A stretch of DNA of 64,000 bases, from assembly GCF_000473085.1 (NCBI RefSeq), contig NZ_AXBA01000016.1, forward strand, positions 62,001-126,000, read 5' to 3'. Made by a program: the position numbers and the translations under genes. This document shows positions 1 to 8,937 of the stretch, in pieces (within the stretch, counting starts at the first letter, position 1; each line of letters begins with the position of its first letter). The notes under the pieces were generated by a model, which did no database searches, was not told where the DNA came from, and was given only the letters and a program-made list of their open reading frames with translations. This DNA comes from Azorhizobium doebereinerae UFLA1-100. GTDB taxonomy: Bacteria > Pseudomonadota > Alphaproteobacteria > Rhizobiales > Xanthobacteraceae.

Positions 1-3000
1 GAGGTCGGGTCCGTGGGCACGGTGACGCTGAGCGGCGCCGGCTCCCTGATCCAGATGACCAGCAACCTCTATGTGGGCAGCGAGGGCACCGGCACGCTGA
101 CCCTGTCCGATGGCGCGCAGGTCAGCGCCGTCGCCATCAAGGTGGGCTATCTCGCCGGCGCGGTCGGCACCCTCAATGTCGGTGCCGCCGCCGGCCAGAC
201 CGCCGCCGCCGCGGGGACGATCGATGCCACCGAGATCGTCCTCGGTGACGGCGACAGCCGGCTCGTGCTCAATCACACCGCCACCAATTACGGCATCGCC
301 GCCAACATCACCGGCACCGGACAGGTGATCGTCCTCAACGGCACCACCGTGCTGACCGGCACCAACACCTACACCGGCGCCACCACCATCTCCGGCGGAA
401 CGCTCCAGATCGGCGACGGCGGCACCTCCGGCTCGATCGTCGGCAACATCACCGACAATGCGAGCCTGGTCTTCAACCGCTCGGACACGCTGACCTATGC
501 CGGCGTCGTTTCCGGGACCGGCTCCCTGACCAAGACCGGCACCGGCACCCTGACGCTGACCGGCGCCAACACCTATACCGGCGGCACCACCGTCTCGGCG
601 GGTCGCCTTGCGGTCAACGGCAGCCTTGCCGGCAATGTCGGCCTCGCCACCGGCGCCACGCTGTCCGGCAGCGGCAGCATCGCCGGGCTGGTGCAGGTGA
701 ATGGCGGCACGCTGGCGGGCGCGCAGACGGCACCGCTCACCATGGGCGCGCTCACCCTTGCGTCGGCGTCCAACGTCAATGTCACGCTCGGCGCGCCCAG
801 CGCGAACGCGGCCTTCATTGTCCTCGGCAACCTCACGCTCGACGGCACCTTGAACGTGACCGCCAATGCCGGCTTCGGCAGCGGCGTCTATCGCATCATC
901 AATTACGGCGGCGTGCTGACCGACAACGGCCTTGATGTGGCGGCCGTGAGCGGCCTTGCGGCCACCGTGCAGACGGCGGTGGCCGGACAGGTAAACCTGC
1001 TCGTGTCCGATCCCGGCCAGACCATCCTGTTCTGGAACGGCACCACCATCACGCCGACCGGCACCGTGGTCGGCGGCAACGGCACCTGGACCGCGTCCCC
1101 GCAGACCAACTGGACCGATTCCAGCGGCACGGTCCCGCAGGCCTGGAACAGCGGCTTTGCCGTGTTCCAGGGCACGGCCGGCACCGTGACCGTGGATACC
1201 AGCGCCGGCGCGGTCTCCACCACCGGCATGCAGTTCGTCACCAGCGGCTATCTGGTCACGGGCGACGCCCTGACCCTGGCCGGCACGGCCCAGGCGACCA
1301 TCCGGGTGGGCGACGGCACCTCCGCCGGATCGAGCACGGTGGCGACCATCGCCAGCGCGCTGACCGGCACCGGCGGGATCAACAAGTCCGACCTCGGCAC
1401 CTTGATCCTGAGCGGAACCAACACTTATACCGGCGGCACCACCATCACGGCGGGCACGCTCCAGATCGGCGCCGGCGGCACCTCCGGCTCCATCGCCGGC
1501 GACGTGGCCGACAATGGCAGCCTCGTCTTCAACCGCTCGGACGCGCTGACCTTCGCCGGCGCCATCTCCGGCACCGGCTCCCTCACCAAGACCGGCGCGG
1601 GCACGCTGACGCTGACCGGCGCCAACACCTATACCGGCGGCACCACCGTCGCCTCCGGCACGCTGGTGGGCAACACCACCAGCCTCACCGGCAACATCGT
1701 GGACAACACCACGCTGGTCTTCAACCAGACCAGCACCGGCACCTATTCGGGCGTGATCTCCGGCACCGGCTCGCTCACCAAGACCGGGACCGGCACGCTG
1801 GTCCTCACCGGCGAGAACACCTATACGGGCGGCACGCTCATCTCGCAGGGCACGCTCCAGATCGGCAACGGCGGCACCACCGGCTCCATCGCCGGCGACG
1901 TGGTGAACAACGCCACATTGGTGTTCAACCGCTCAGGCACCTACAATTTCCCCGGCACCATCACCGGCTCGGGCGCGGTCATCATCGTCGGCGGCTCCAC
2001 GGTCAACTTCACCGGCGCCAGCGGCTACAATGGCGCCATCACCATCGCCGATTCCAGCTTCGTGCTGGCCAGCGGCGCGGTGTCCAACTCCAGCTACACC
2101 ATCGGCAGCGGCGGCACGATCTCCGGCACCGGCACCATCGCCGGCCTTACCGTGGCCTCGGGCGGCACGGCGGCGCCGGGCTATTCGCCGGGCACGCTCA
2201 CGGTGGCGGGGAATGTCACCTTCAATGCCGGCTCCACCTACGCCGTGGACGTGACGCCCACGGGCGCCCACGACCTCATCACCGCCACCGGCACCGCGAC
2301 GATCCTCGGCGGCACGGTGGCGGTGAACGCGACGGCGGGCGGCTACGGCCCCACCAGCACCCTCACCATCCTGCAAGCGGCGGGCGGCGTCACCGGCACC
2401 TTCGCCAGCGTCACCTCCAACCTCGCCTTCCTGACGCCATTGCTCAGCTATGACGCCAACGACGTCTACCTGACGCTGCGGCGCAACGACATCAGCTTCG
2501 CCAGCCAGGCGCTCACCGCCAATGAGCGGGCGGTGGCTGCGGCGGCGGACGGGCTCGGCTGGAGCAATCCGGTCTATTACGCCCTGGCCAACCTCGCCGT
2601 GGGCGCGGCGCCCGCCGCCTTCGACAGCCTGTCGGGCGAGGCCTATGCCTCCGCCGGCACGGTGATGCTGCAACAGTCGCTCTATCTGCGCGAGGCGGTG
2701 GGCGCGCGGCTCGGCCAGGCGCTTTCGCCGGCCACGGCGGCGGCCGGGCCGGCCACGGCGGCGCTGGCGCCGGGCCTCACCCCGACGCTGTGGATGCAGG
2801 GCTTCGGCGCCTGGGGCAATGCCTGGGGCGACGGCAATGCCGCCACCGTCTCCAGCGACATCGCCGGCGTCTTCGCCGGCGCCGACGTGGCGCTGGGCGA
2901 CACCTGGCGCGTCGGCCTCATGGGCGGCTACAGCCGCACCACGCTGGATGTGGATGCGCGCGCCTCCTCCGGCACCATCGACAATTACGACATCGGCCTT

Positions 3001-3606
3001 TATGCCGGCGCCCGCTACGGCGACCTCGGCCTGAAGGCCGGCCTGAGCTACACATGGCACGATGCCGCCATGAGCCGCACGGTGGTCTTCACCGGCTACA
3101 GCGGCACCAACACCTCCGGATACGACGCCGGCACGACGCAGCTGTTCGGCGAGGCGGGCTATACGGTCCGCCTCAACGGCGCCACGCTGGAGCCGTTCGC
3201 GGGCCTGGCCTATGTCCATCTCTCCACCGACGGCCTGACCGAGACCGGGTCCAGCTCGGCCCTGGCGGTCAGCACGGGCGACATGGACACGGTGTTCTCC
3301 AGCCTCGGCCTGCGGGTCGGCACCAATGTCACGCTGGCGCCGGGGGTGACGGTCACGCCCAGCCTCAGCCTCGCCTGGCTGCATGCGTTCGGCGACGTCG
3401 CCCCCGCCGCGACCATGGCCTTCGCCAGCGGCTCGCAGCCCTTCGCCGTGACCGGCGTGCCGCTCGCCCGCGACAGCGCGCTGATCGGCGCGGCGCTCGA
3501 CTACCGCCTCACCGCCAATGCGGTGCTGTCCGCCAGCTACAGCGGCCAGATCGCCTCCGGCATCCAGGACAACGCCTTCAAGGGCGCGCTCACGGTCAGC
3601 TTCTGA
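1..3606 (+). CDS. Autotransporter adhesin, C-terminal part (5' end outside window)
   Basis: The frame is open from base 1, so the start lies upstream; 1201 residues are visible. The passenger is Gly/Thr/Ser/Asn-rich beta-helix with passenger-associated repeats built on the core NTYTGG followed by TTV/TTI and GTLQIG. Core copies start at nt 364, 568, 1420, 1624 and 1816. From about nt 2780 the sequence becomes a C-terminal autotransporter barrel of about 274 residues (WMQGFGAWG, then alternating strands) ending in Phe, as expected for BAM recognition. The family is secreted by the type V pathway and usually mediates adhesion or autoaggregation; that role is inferred. The GTG near nt 13 is internal and not the true start. 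No catalytic motif is seen in the visible passenger. Confidence 0.93.
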   Translation, partial: EVGSVGTVTLSGAGSLIQMTSNLYVGSEGTGTLTLSDGAQVSAVAIKVGYLAGAVGTLNVGAAAGQTAAAAGTIDATEIVLGDGDSRLVLNHTATNYGIAANITGTGQVIVLNGTTVLTGTNTYTGATTISGGTLQIGDGGTSGSIVGNITDNASLVFNRSDTLTYAGVVSGTGSLTKTGTGTLTLTGANTYTGGTTVSAGRLAVNGSLAGNVGLATGATLSGSGSIAGLVQVNGGTLAGAQTAPLTMGALTLASASNVNVTLGAPSANAAFIVLGNLTLDGTLNVTANAGFGSGVYRIINYGGVLTDNGLDVAAVSGLAATVQTAVAGQVNLLVSDPGQTILFWNGTTITPTGTVVGGNGTWTASPQTNWTDSSGTVPQAWNSGFAVFQGTAGTVTVDTSAGAVSTTGMQFVTSGYLVTGDALTLAGTAQATIRVGDGTSAGSSTVATIASALTGTGGINKSDLGTLILSGTNTYTGGTTITAGTLQIGAGGTSGSIAGDVADNGSLVFNRSDALTFAGAISGTGSLTKTGAGTLTLTGANTYTGGTTVASGTLVGNTTSLTGNIVDNTTLVFNQTSTGTYSGVISGTGSLTKTGTGTLVLTGENTYTGGTLISQGTLQIGNGGTTGSIAGDVVNNATLVFNRSGTYNFPGTITGSGAVIIVGGSTVNFTGASGYNGAITIADSSFVLASGAVSNSSYTIGSGGTISGTGTIAGLTVASGGTAAPGYSPGTLTVAGNVTFNAGSTYAVDVTPTGAHDLITATGTATILGGTVAVNATAGGYGPTSTLTILQAAGGVTGTFASVTSNLAFLTPLLSYDANDVYLTLRRNDISFASQALTANERAVAAAADGLGWSNPVYYALANLAVGAAPAAFDSLSGEAYASAGTVMLQQSLYLREAVGARLGQALSPATAAAGPATAALAPGLTPTLWMQGFGAWGNAWGDGNAATVSSDIAGVFAGADVALGDTWRVGLMGGYSRTTLDVDARASSGTIDNYDIGLYAGARYGDLGLKAGLSYTWHDAAMSRTVVFTGYSGTNTSGYDAGTTQLFGEAGYTVRLNGATLEPFAGLAYVHLSTDGLTETGSSSALAVSTGDMDTVFSSLGLRVGTNVTLAPGVTVTPSLSLAWLHAFGDVAPAATMAFASGSQPFAVTGVPLARDSALIGAALDYRLTANAVLSASYSGQIASGIQDNAFKGALTVSF

Positions 3607-3624
3607 GCCATTCCGGCCGACCTT

Positions 3625-3654
3625 CGCCGCCGCCGGCTCCGGCCGGCGGCGGCG
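3625..3654 (+). terminator. Hairpin after the autotransporter gene
   Basis: A perfect 12-bp inverted repeat (cgccgccgccgg / ccggcggcggcg) with a 6-nt loop lies 18 nt after the stop codon. There is no T-tract, so it may be an RNA-stabilising hairpin or a Rho-assisted terminator. Confidence 0.5.
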
Positions 3655-3939
3655 TCCCTCCGGCCGGGCGACCTCCCCCACATCGCGCGGCCAAGCCGCC
3701 GGTGCGCGTTGCTTCGCGAACGCCAGGCCTCCTGCATCCTCGCGGCGCGGGACCTCCCATCGATGTGCGGTCCATGCCGGCGGATCGGGGCTCTGCTGGA
3801 TCCGGATTTTAGTTTAATAAACGGGACGATCCCTGTCGGCGCCGGATGCACGGACGGCTCCGGGAGACGGAAAATCGACTTTATCGGACCGCAAGGTCCG
3901 GGCCACACACGGTGACTCATTTCCCTTAAGTTACGAAAA
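3655..3939. other. Intergenic region between autotransporter and dusA
   Basis: No convincing gene here. It holds a relatively AT-rich stretch (about 3805-3830), a possible promoter for dusA, and a small hairpin at 3885-3900 (cggacc, GCAA tetraloop, ggtccg). Confidence 0.5.
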
Positions 3940-4938
3940 ATGTCGGAACATCAATCGTTTAGATTCTCCATCGCGCCGATGATGGAATGGACGGACAGGC
4001 ACTGCCGCGCCTTCCACCGCACGCTGTCGCGCCGCGCCTGGCTCTATACGGAGATGGTCACCGCCCCCGCCATCATCCATGGCGACCGCCAGCGGCTGCT
4101 GGGCTTCTCCCCGGCCGAGCACCCCGTGGTGGTGCAGCTCGGCGGCAGCGATCCGGGGCTGCTGGCGGAAGCGGCGCGCATCTGCGCCGACTTCGGCTAT
4201 GACGAGATCAACCTCAATGTGGGCTGCCCCTCCGACCGGGTGAAGGGCGGCAATTTCGGCGCCTGCCTCATGCGCGATCCGGCGCTGGTTGCCACCTGCA
4301 TCGCGGCCATGAAGGCGGCGGTGCGGATCCCGGTCACCGTCAAGTGCCGCATCGGCGTGGACGAGCAGGACGTGGAGCAGGCGCTCGACGCATTGGCGGA
4401 CGCCGTGCTGGCGGCCGGGGCCGACCGGCTCATCGTCCATGCCCGCAAGGCCTGGCTGAAGGGCCTTTCGCCCAAGGAGAACCGCGAGATCCCGCCGCTC
4501 GACTATGCCCGGGTCGCGCGCCTCAAGGCCCGCCTGCCGCATGTGCCCATCGAGCTGAACGGCGGGCTCGCCACGCTGGACGACGCCTTGCGCGCCGGCG
4601 CCGGGCTCGACGGCGTGATGCTGGGCCGCGCCGCCTACCAGGACCCCGATCTGCTGCTGGAGGTGGACGCGCGGGTGCATGGCGAAGCCGCCCCGCACGC
4701 GGACGCCTTCGCCGCGATCGCGGCCTTCGAGCCCTATGTCGCCGCGCATCTGGAAGCCGGCGGGCGGCTGCACGACATCACCCGCCACATGCTCGGCCTG
4801 TTCGGCGGGCGGCCGGGCGCGCGCACCTATCGCCGCACGCTCGCCACCGAGGCGCTGGTGCCCGGCGCCGGCCTGGAGGTACTGCACCGCGCCGCCGGCG
4901 CCATCCGCAACCGGCACGTGCGGTCCGACGCCGCCTGA
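3940..4938 (+). CDS. dusA: tRNA-dihydrouridine(20/20a) synthase DusA
   Basis: This 332-residue FMN/NADPH-dependent enzyme reduces uridine to dihydrouridine in the tRNA D-loop. The N-terminus reads IAPMMEWTDRHCR, typical of DusA rather than DusB/C. The catalytic loop NVGCPSDRV carries the general-acid Cys at about residue 96, followed by GGNFGACLM. Later motifs are KCRIGVD, LIVHARKAWLKGLSPKENR and ELNGG. Full length for the family and a TIM barrel plus C-terminal helical tRNA-binding domain are expected. The ribosome-binding site is weak, but the Met at 3940 fits family N-termini. It appears monocistronic. Confidence 0.96.
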   Translation: MSEHQSFRFSIAPMMEWTDRHCRAFHRTLSRRAWLYTEMVTAPAIIHGDRQRLLGFSPAEHPVVVQLGGSDPGLLAEAARICADFGYDEINLNVGCPSDRVKGGNFGACLMRDPALVATCIAAMKAAVRIPVTVKCRIGVDEQDVEQALDALADAVLAAGADRLIVHARKAWLKGLSPKENREIPPLDYARVARLKARLPHVPIELNGGLATLDDALRAGAGLDGVMLGRAAYQDPDLLLEVDARVHGEAAPHADAFAAIAAFEPYVAAHLEAGGRLHDITRHMLGLFGGRPGARTYRRTLATEALVPGAGLEVLHRAAGAIRNRHVRSDAA

Positions 4939-5086
4939 GGCCCCCCGGACGGCGGCGGCCGTACCGCTGCCCCAAGGTGACGCGGGCGGTGACGAAGGGC
5001 TGTGACGAAGGACGGGCCGTCCGGGCACTGGACAAGGGCGGGCGCGGCGCGGCAGATGGGGCGTCCTCCGGCCGGTCCCCTCCCCC

Positions 5087-5923
5087 ATGCTCTCCGCAAT
5101 CCCCTGGTCCGAAGTCGCCGTGCTGATCGGCGCGCTGCTCGCCGGCGGCGTCGCCTCCGGCATCCTGGCCGGCCTGCTGGGGGTCGGCGGCGGCGGCATC
5201 ATCGTGCCGGTGCTCTACGAGGTGTTCCGCATCATCGGCGTGTCGGACGACGTGCGCATGCAATTGTGCATCGGCACCTCGCTCGCCATCATCATCCCCA
5301 CCTCCATCCGCTCCTTCCAGGCGCACAAGGCGCGGGGCCTGGTGGTGCCGGGCCTGATGAAGGCGCTGGGCGTGCCGGCGGTGCTGGGCGTCATCGCCGG
5401 CAGCGCGCTCGCCGGCGTGGTGCCGGGCGCGGTGCTCCAGGGCGTGTTCATCGTCGTGGCGGTGATCCTCGCCGCCAAGAGCATCGCCGGGCGCGCCGAC
5501 TGGCGGCTGGGCGACACCTTGCCCGGCCCGGCCGTGCTGCGCATCTGCGGCTTCGTCATCGGCATGGCCTCGTCGATGATCGGCATCGCCGGCGGCGGCC
5601 TCGCCACCATCCTGCTGACGCTCTACGGCGTGCCGATCCACGCGGCGGTGGCGACCTCGGCCGGCATCGGCATCTTCATCCCGATCCCGGGGGTGATCGG
5701 CTATGCCGTCACCGGCTGGCCGCACCTGGCGGAGCTGCCGCCGCTCTCCATCGGCTACGTCTCGGTGCTGGGCTTCCTGTGCATGGCGCCGGTGAGCACG
5801 CTGGTGGCGCCGCTCGGCGCGCGGCTCGCCCACGCCTTGCCGCGCCGGGCGCTGGAGGTGGGCTTCGGCCTGTTCCTGCTGGCGGTCGCCGCCCGCTTCC
5901 TGGCGGCGATCCTCTGGGGCTGA
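5087..5923 (+). CDS. TSUP-family (TauE/SafE) membrane transporter
   Basis: A 278-residue integral membrane protein with about eight hydrophobic segments. It shows the TSUP hallmark of two repeated Gly-rich halves: GLLGVGGGGIIVPVL near residue 30 and GIAGGGLATILL near residue 170. The family exports sulfite, sulfoacetate or other organosulfonates, or takes up sulfur anions; the substrate cannot be told from sequence and no sulfonate genes are adjacent. The frame opens with ATG at 5087 (MLSAIPWSEVAVLIGALL). It runs convergently into the next gene with one base between stop codons. Confidence 0.9.
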   Translation: MLSAIPWSEVAVLIGALLAGGVASGILAGLLGVGGGGIIVPVLYEVFRIIGVSDDVRMQLCIGTSLAIIIPTSIRSFQAHKARGLVVPGLMKALGVPAVLGVIAGSALAGVVPGAVLQGVFIVVAVILAAKSIAGRADWRLGDTLPGPAVLRICGFVIGMASSMIGIAGGGLATILLTLYGVPIHAAVATSAGIGIFIPIPGVIGYAVTGWPHLAELPPLSIGYVSVLGFLCMAPVSTLVAPLGARLAHALPRRALEVGFGLFLLAVAARFLAAILWG

Positions 5924-5924
5924 G

Positions 5925-6617
5925 CTACCAGTTGTGCTTGAAGCCGGCGGTGATGCTCTTGCTGATCTCGGTGCCGGTATTCTCCACCGTGGTGGTGAGG
6001 TTCAGCGGCCCGATCAGCTTCTGCTCGGCGCTGGCCGAGGGCAGCCACGCGCGCTCGCCGCTGGTATTGGTGGCGCCGACCGAGAAGGTGGTGCCGGTGT
6101 CCGGCAGCTTGACGCTCACCGACTTGCCCAGCTCCCAGCCGCTGCTGGCGTCCGCGCTGTGGACCAGGGCATAGCTGTCGTTGATGCTGGCGGTCATGTG
6201 GTCCGTCAGCTTCATCTCGCGGGAGAAGGTAGTGCCCACCTTGCCGGCATTCTGGGTGGGATCGACGCGCATCTCCAGCGTGGTCTGCTGCCAGGGCAGC
6301 CACTGCGCCTCCGTGGGCAGGCTCATCTTCGCCCAGGCGGCGGCCGCCGAGGTGTCGGAGACGTCCCACGGCAGGGCGCGGTTCGGCTGCACCGTATTGA
6401 CGGTGGCCGCCGACAGCGAGAGATCGACGCCGAACTTGGCGCCGTCCAGCCAGGCGGGCGTGTTGGTCACATAGACGGCGGAGCTGCCGTCGGAATTCAC
6501 GTCGCGGGTGATCGTGGTCTTCACGTCCTCGGCGCGCGCGCCGCCGGCGGCCACCGCCAGCACCGCAAGGCCGAGGAAACGGGACGCCGTCCCGGCCGAT
6601 AAACAGTTCGGTCGCAT
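5925..6617 (-). CDS. Secreted or outer-membrane protein of unknown function
   Basis: A 230-residue protein starting with a clear Sec signal peptide (hydrophobic core LGLAVLAVAAG, cleavage likely after GARA). The mature part is rich in alternating polar/hydrophobic strands and Ser/Thr, and ends in Trp (KHNW). This suggests an outer-membrane beta-barrel or a periplasmic beta protein. I do not recognise a named family. It is convergent with the TSUP gene and divergent from the DUF815 ATPase gene, so it probably has its own promoter in 6618-6853. Confidence 0.75.
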   Translation of the reverse strand: MRPNCLSAGTASRFLGLAVLAVAAGGARAEDVKTTITRDVNSDGSSAVYVTNTPAWLDGAKFGVDLSLSAATVNTVQPNRALPWDVSDTSAAAAWAKMSLPTEAQWLPWQQTTLEMRVDPTQNAGKVGTTFSREMKLTDHMTASINDSYALVHSADASSGWELGKSVSVKLPDTGTTFSVGATNTSGERAWLPSASAEQKLIGPLNLTTTVENTGTEISKSITAGFKHNW

Positions 6618-6853
6618 CTGGTGCTCCGTTGATGATCGCCATCAGCGGACGAACCCGAAGGTTCCATCCAATTCGACCCAGCCCACCCCTTTTGTGCCCG
6701 GCCGCAGGTTAAGAGTTTCTTGCCGCAGCGCAACAACCCCAGGGTGCCTCCATTCGCCTGCGCCGGGCGCATGGCTTGCGCGGGTCGCCCGCTCGACGCG
6801 CCGCTTGCCGTGGCGCGCGGTGCACCGTATCCCCCGCCGCCAGGGAGATGCAC

Positions 6854-7750
6854 ATGCCGCAAGAACCAAGAGACGCCGACTACGCCACCCTGACCGCTCT
6901 GCTCGCCCGCATCGCCGACGCGCTGGAGCGCACCGCCCCGCCCCGCGCCGGGACGGTGGATTTCGACGCCGCCGACGCCTTCGTCTGGGCGACCGAGCCC
7001 ACCCGCTTCGAGCCGGTGCCGCGCGTCAACCGGGTGGAGATGGACCTGTTGCAGGGCATTGACCGGGTGCGCGACCAATTGGTGGAGAACACCACGCGCT
7101 TCGCCCGCGGCCTTGCCGCCAACAACGCCTTGCTGTGGGGCGCGCGCGGCATGGGCAAGAGCTCGCTGGTGAAAGCCGCCCACGCGCATGTGAACCACGG
7201 CCTCGCCGATCCCGCCGGGCCGCGCCTCAAGCTGGTGGAGATCCACCGCGAGGACATCGAGACCCTGCCGGCGCTGATGGCTGAGGTGCGCGTCTCGCGC
7301 CACCGCTTCATCGTGTTCTGCGACGATCTCTCGTTCGATTCCGACGACACCTCCTACAAGTCGCTGAAGGCGGTGCTGGAGGGCGGCATCGAGGGACGGC
7401 CGGACAATGTGATCTTCTACGCCACCTCCAACCGCCGCCACCTGCTGCCGCGCGACATGATGGAGAACGAGCGCTCCACCGCCATCAATCCCGGCGAGGC
7501 GGTGGAGGAGAAGGTCTCACTCTCCGATCGCTTCGGCCTGTGGCTCGGCTTCCACAAGTGCAGCCAGGACGAGTATCTCGCCATGGTGGAAGGCTATGTG
7601 ACCCACCACGGCATTCCGGTGGAGGAGCGCGTGTGGCGCCCCGAGGCGCTGGAATGGGCCACCACCCGCGGCGCGCGCTCCGGCCGCACCGCCTGGCAAT
7701 ATGTGCAGGACCTCGCCGGCCGCCTCGGCGTGCACCTGAAGCCCGCCTGA
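6854..7750 (+). CDS. DUF815-family AAA ATPase
   Basis: About 298 residues. A Walker A motif GARGMGKSS lies near residue 96 and a Walker-B-like segment FIVFCDDLSF near residue 155. The sensor region YATSNRRHLLPRDMM and a C-terminal helical lid complete a DUF815 ATP-binding domain. Conserved in proteobacteria; the cellular role is not established. The start at 6854 is chosen because GGAG at 6844-6847 is correctly spaced for it; the ATG at 6848 would abut the Shine-Dalgarno. It is convergent with the AraC gene, 16 nt apart. Confidence 0.88.
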   Translation: MPQEPRDADYATLTALLARIADALERTAPPRAGTVDFDAADAFVWATEPTRFEPVPRVNRVEMDLLQGIDRVRDQLVENTTRFARGLAANNALLWGARGMGKSSLVKAAHAHVNHGLADPAGPRLKLVEIHREDIETLPALMAEVRVSRHRFIVFCDDLSFDSDDTSYKSLKAVLEGGIEGRPDNVIFYATSNRRHLLPRDMMENERSTAINPGEAVEEKVSLSDRFGLWLGFHKCSQDEYLAMVEGYVTHHGIPVEERVWRPEALEWATTRGARSGRTAWQYVQDLAGRLGVHLKPA

Positions 7751-7766
7751 GGCCCACCGGCCCGGA

Positions 7767-8669
7767 TCAGGCCACCGCGACCCGGGCGCGCCGCCAGGCG
7801 CCCGGCGTCTGGCCGAGGGCGCGGCGGAACACCCGCGTCAGGTGCGCCTGGTCGGCGAAGCCCGCCACCACCGCGATCTCGGTCAGCGTCATCTCGCCGG
7901 CCGCCAGCATCTCCTGCACCTTCCTGAGCCGCGCCTGCATGTGCCACTGGTAGGGCGCAAGGCCGGTGGCCGCCTTGAAGGCGTGGCTGAAATAGGATTG
8001 CGACAGCTCGGCCAGCTCCGCCAGTTCCTGGAGCCGGACGCTGCGCAGGCAATTGGCCTCGATGAAGTCCGTCACCCGCTTGACCTGCCAGGGCGCCAGC
8101 GCTCCGCGCTTGCGCGCCTGGGCGTGGCCGAGGCCGGTGCGGCCGAGCTGCATCAGGTCGATGAACAGCGCCAGCATCAGGCCGTCGCCATAGAGATCGT
8201 GATGGGCGTTATGGTCGAGGCATTCGGCGGCGATCAGCCGGGCGATGCCCATCAGCCGCTCGTCGGCGAAGCGCAGGCGCGGCGTGGCGAGCCGCTCCAG
8301 GTCCACGTCCTCCCCGAGGCGCCCGGCCAGCGCCTTCGCGTCGAAATGGATGTCCAGGTGGCGGATGGTCATGGGCTCGTCGATGCGCGACCACAGCGGC
8401 ATGCCGGCAGGAATGAAGCTCAGGTGCTCCGGTGCCCGGCTGCCCACCGCCTCGGTGGCGCTGGGGCTGAGCTTGAGGTCGGAATGCCCGCCCTCCCGCT
8501 CCAGCACCACGAACAGGCGGGCATCCTGCGAGACATATTCCCCGTGCGCCCCGGCCGCGCAGGCGGCGTGCCAGACGTCCGCCACCGCCCCGTTCCAGCG
8601 CCGCCAGCGCAGGTCCTCCAGTACGGTGATGCCCTCGCGGTACGAGGTCATGCGGGGGCGGAAAGTCAT
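7767..8669 (-). CDS. AraC-family transcriptional regulator of the adjacent iron-uptake operon
   Basis: About 300 residues. The N-terminal part (about 1-190) resembles an AraC sensor domain. The C-terminal 100 residues carry two helix-turn-helix motifs, with LQELAELAELSQSYFSHAFK and the second helix region TEIAVVAGFADQAHLTRVFRR. It is divergent from the TonB receptor operon, the usual position for a ferri-siderophore-responsive activator of the PchR/AlcR kind; that control is inferred. The frame continues upstream to a TTG at 8753; 8669 or 8651 are more natural Met starts, but none has a strong ribosome-binding site. Confidence 0.87.
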   Translation of the reverse strand: MTFRPRMTSYREGITVLEDLRWRRWNGAVADVWHAACAAGAHGEYVSQDARLFVVLEREGGHSDLKLSPSATEAVGSRAPEHLSFIPAGMPLWSRIDEPMTIRHLDIHFDAKALAGRLGEDVDLERLATPRLRFADERLMGIARLIAAECLDHNAHHDLYGDGLMLALFIDLMQLGRTGLGHAQARKRGALAPWQVKRVTDFIEANCLRSVRLQELAELAELSQSYFSHAFKAATGLAPYQWHMQARLRKVQEMLAAGEMTLTEIAVVAGFADQAHLTRVFRRALGQTPGAWRRARVAVA

Positions 8670-8865
8670 GGGTGAAAGGTCATGGGCGGATCCTCGGCAA
8701 GGTATCCATGATGCGACTGACAGTTTGTAAAGGCTATAAACCAAAGCCTGCAAAGACTGATCGCGACACCCCCATCGCGACGACAGACCAAGAAGGTTCT
8801 ATGCGCAACAGGAAGCGACAATCAAGACTGGACTTCGGTTGATATGAGCCGTTTATCGAACCAAT

Positions 8866-8880
8866 TGATCCCGCTGGTCA
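8866..8880. promoter_or_regulatory. Candidate RirA iron-responsive (IRO) box
   Basis: TGA-N9-TCA occurs at 8866-8880, between the divergent AraC and TonB-receptor genes. This matches the short IRO consensus bound by the Rhizobiales iron regulator RirA. With only six fixed bases a chance match is possible; the location before an iron gene raises its value. Confidence 0.35.
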
Positions 8881-8937
8881 GACTTACATTTGAATACTTC
8901 TGAACTGCGCCGGGATCGAGCACTTTGGCAGGCTCTG

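Noticed and set aside
1933-3681. Long minus-strand open frame opposite the autotransporter
   Set aside because: Arg/Gly/Ala/His-rich composition, no start signal, and lies opposite a clear coding sequence; typical of high-GC shadow frames.
3885-3900. Small GCAA-tetraloop hairpin before dusA as a riboswitch
   Set aside because: Six base pairs only, with no further conserved structure recognised.
8754-8889. TTG-started extension of the AraC protein and of the TonB receptor
   Set aside because: Both extensions lie in the shared promoter region; internal ATG starts give normal N-termini.
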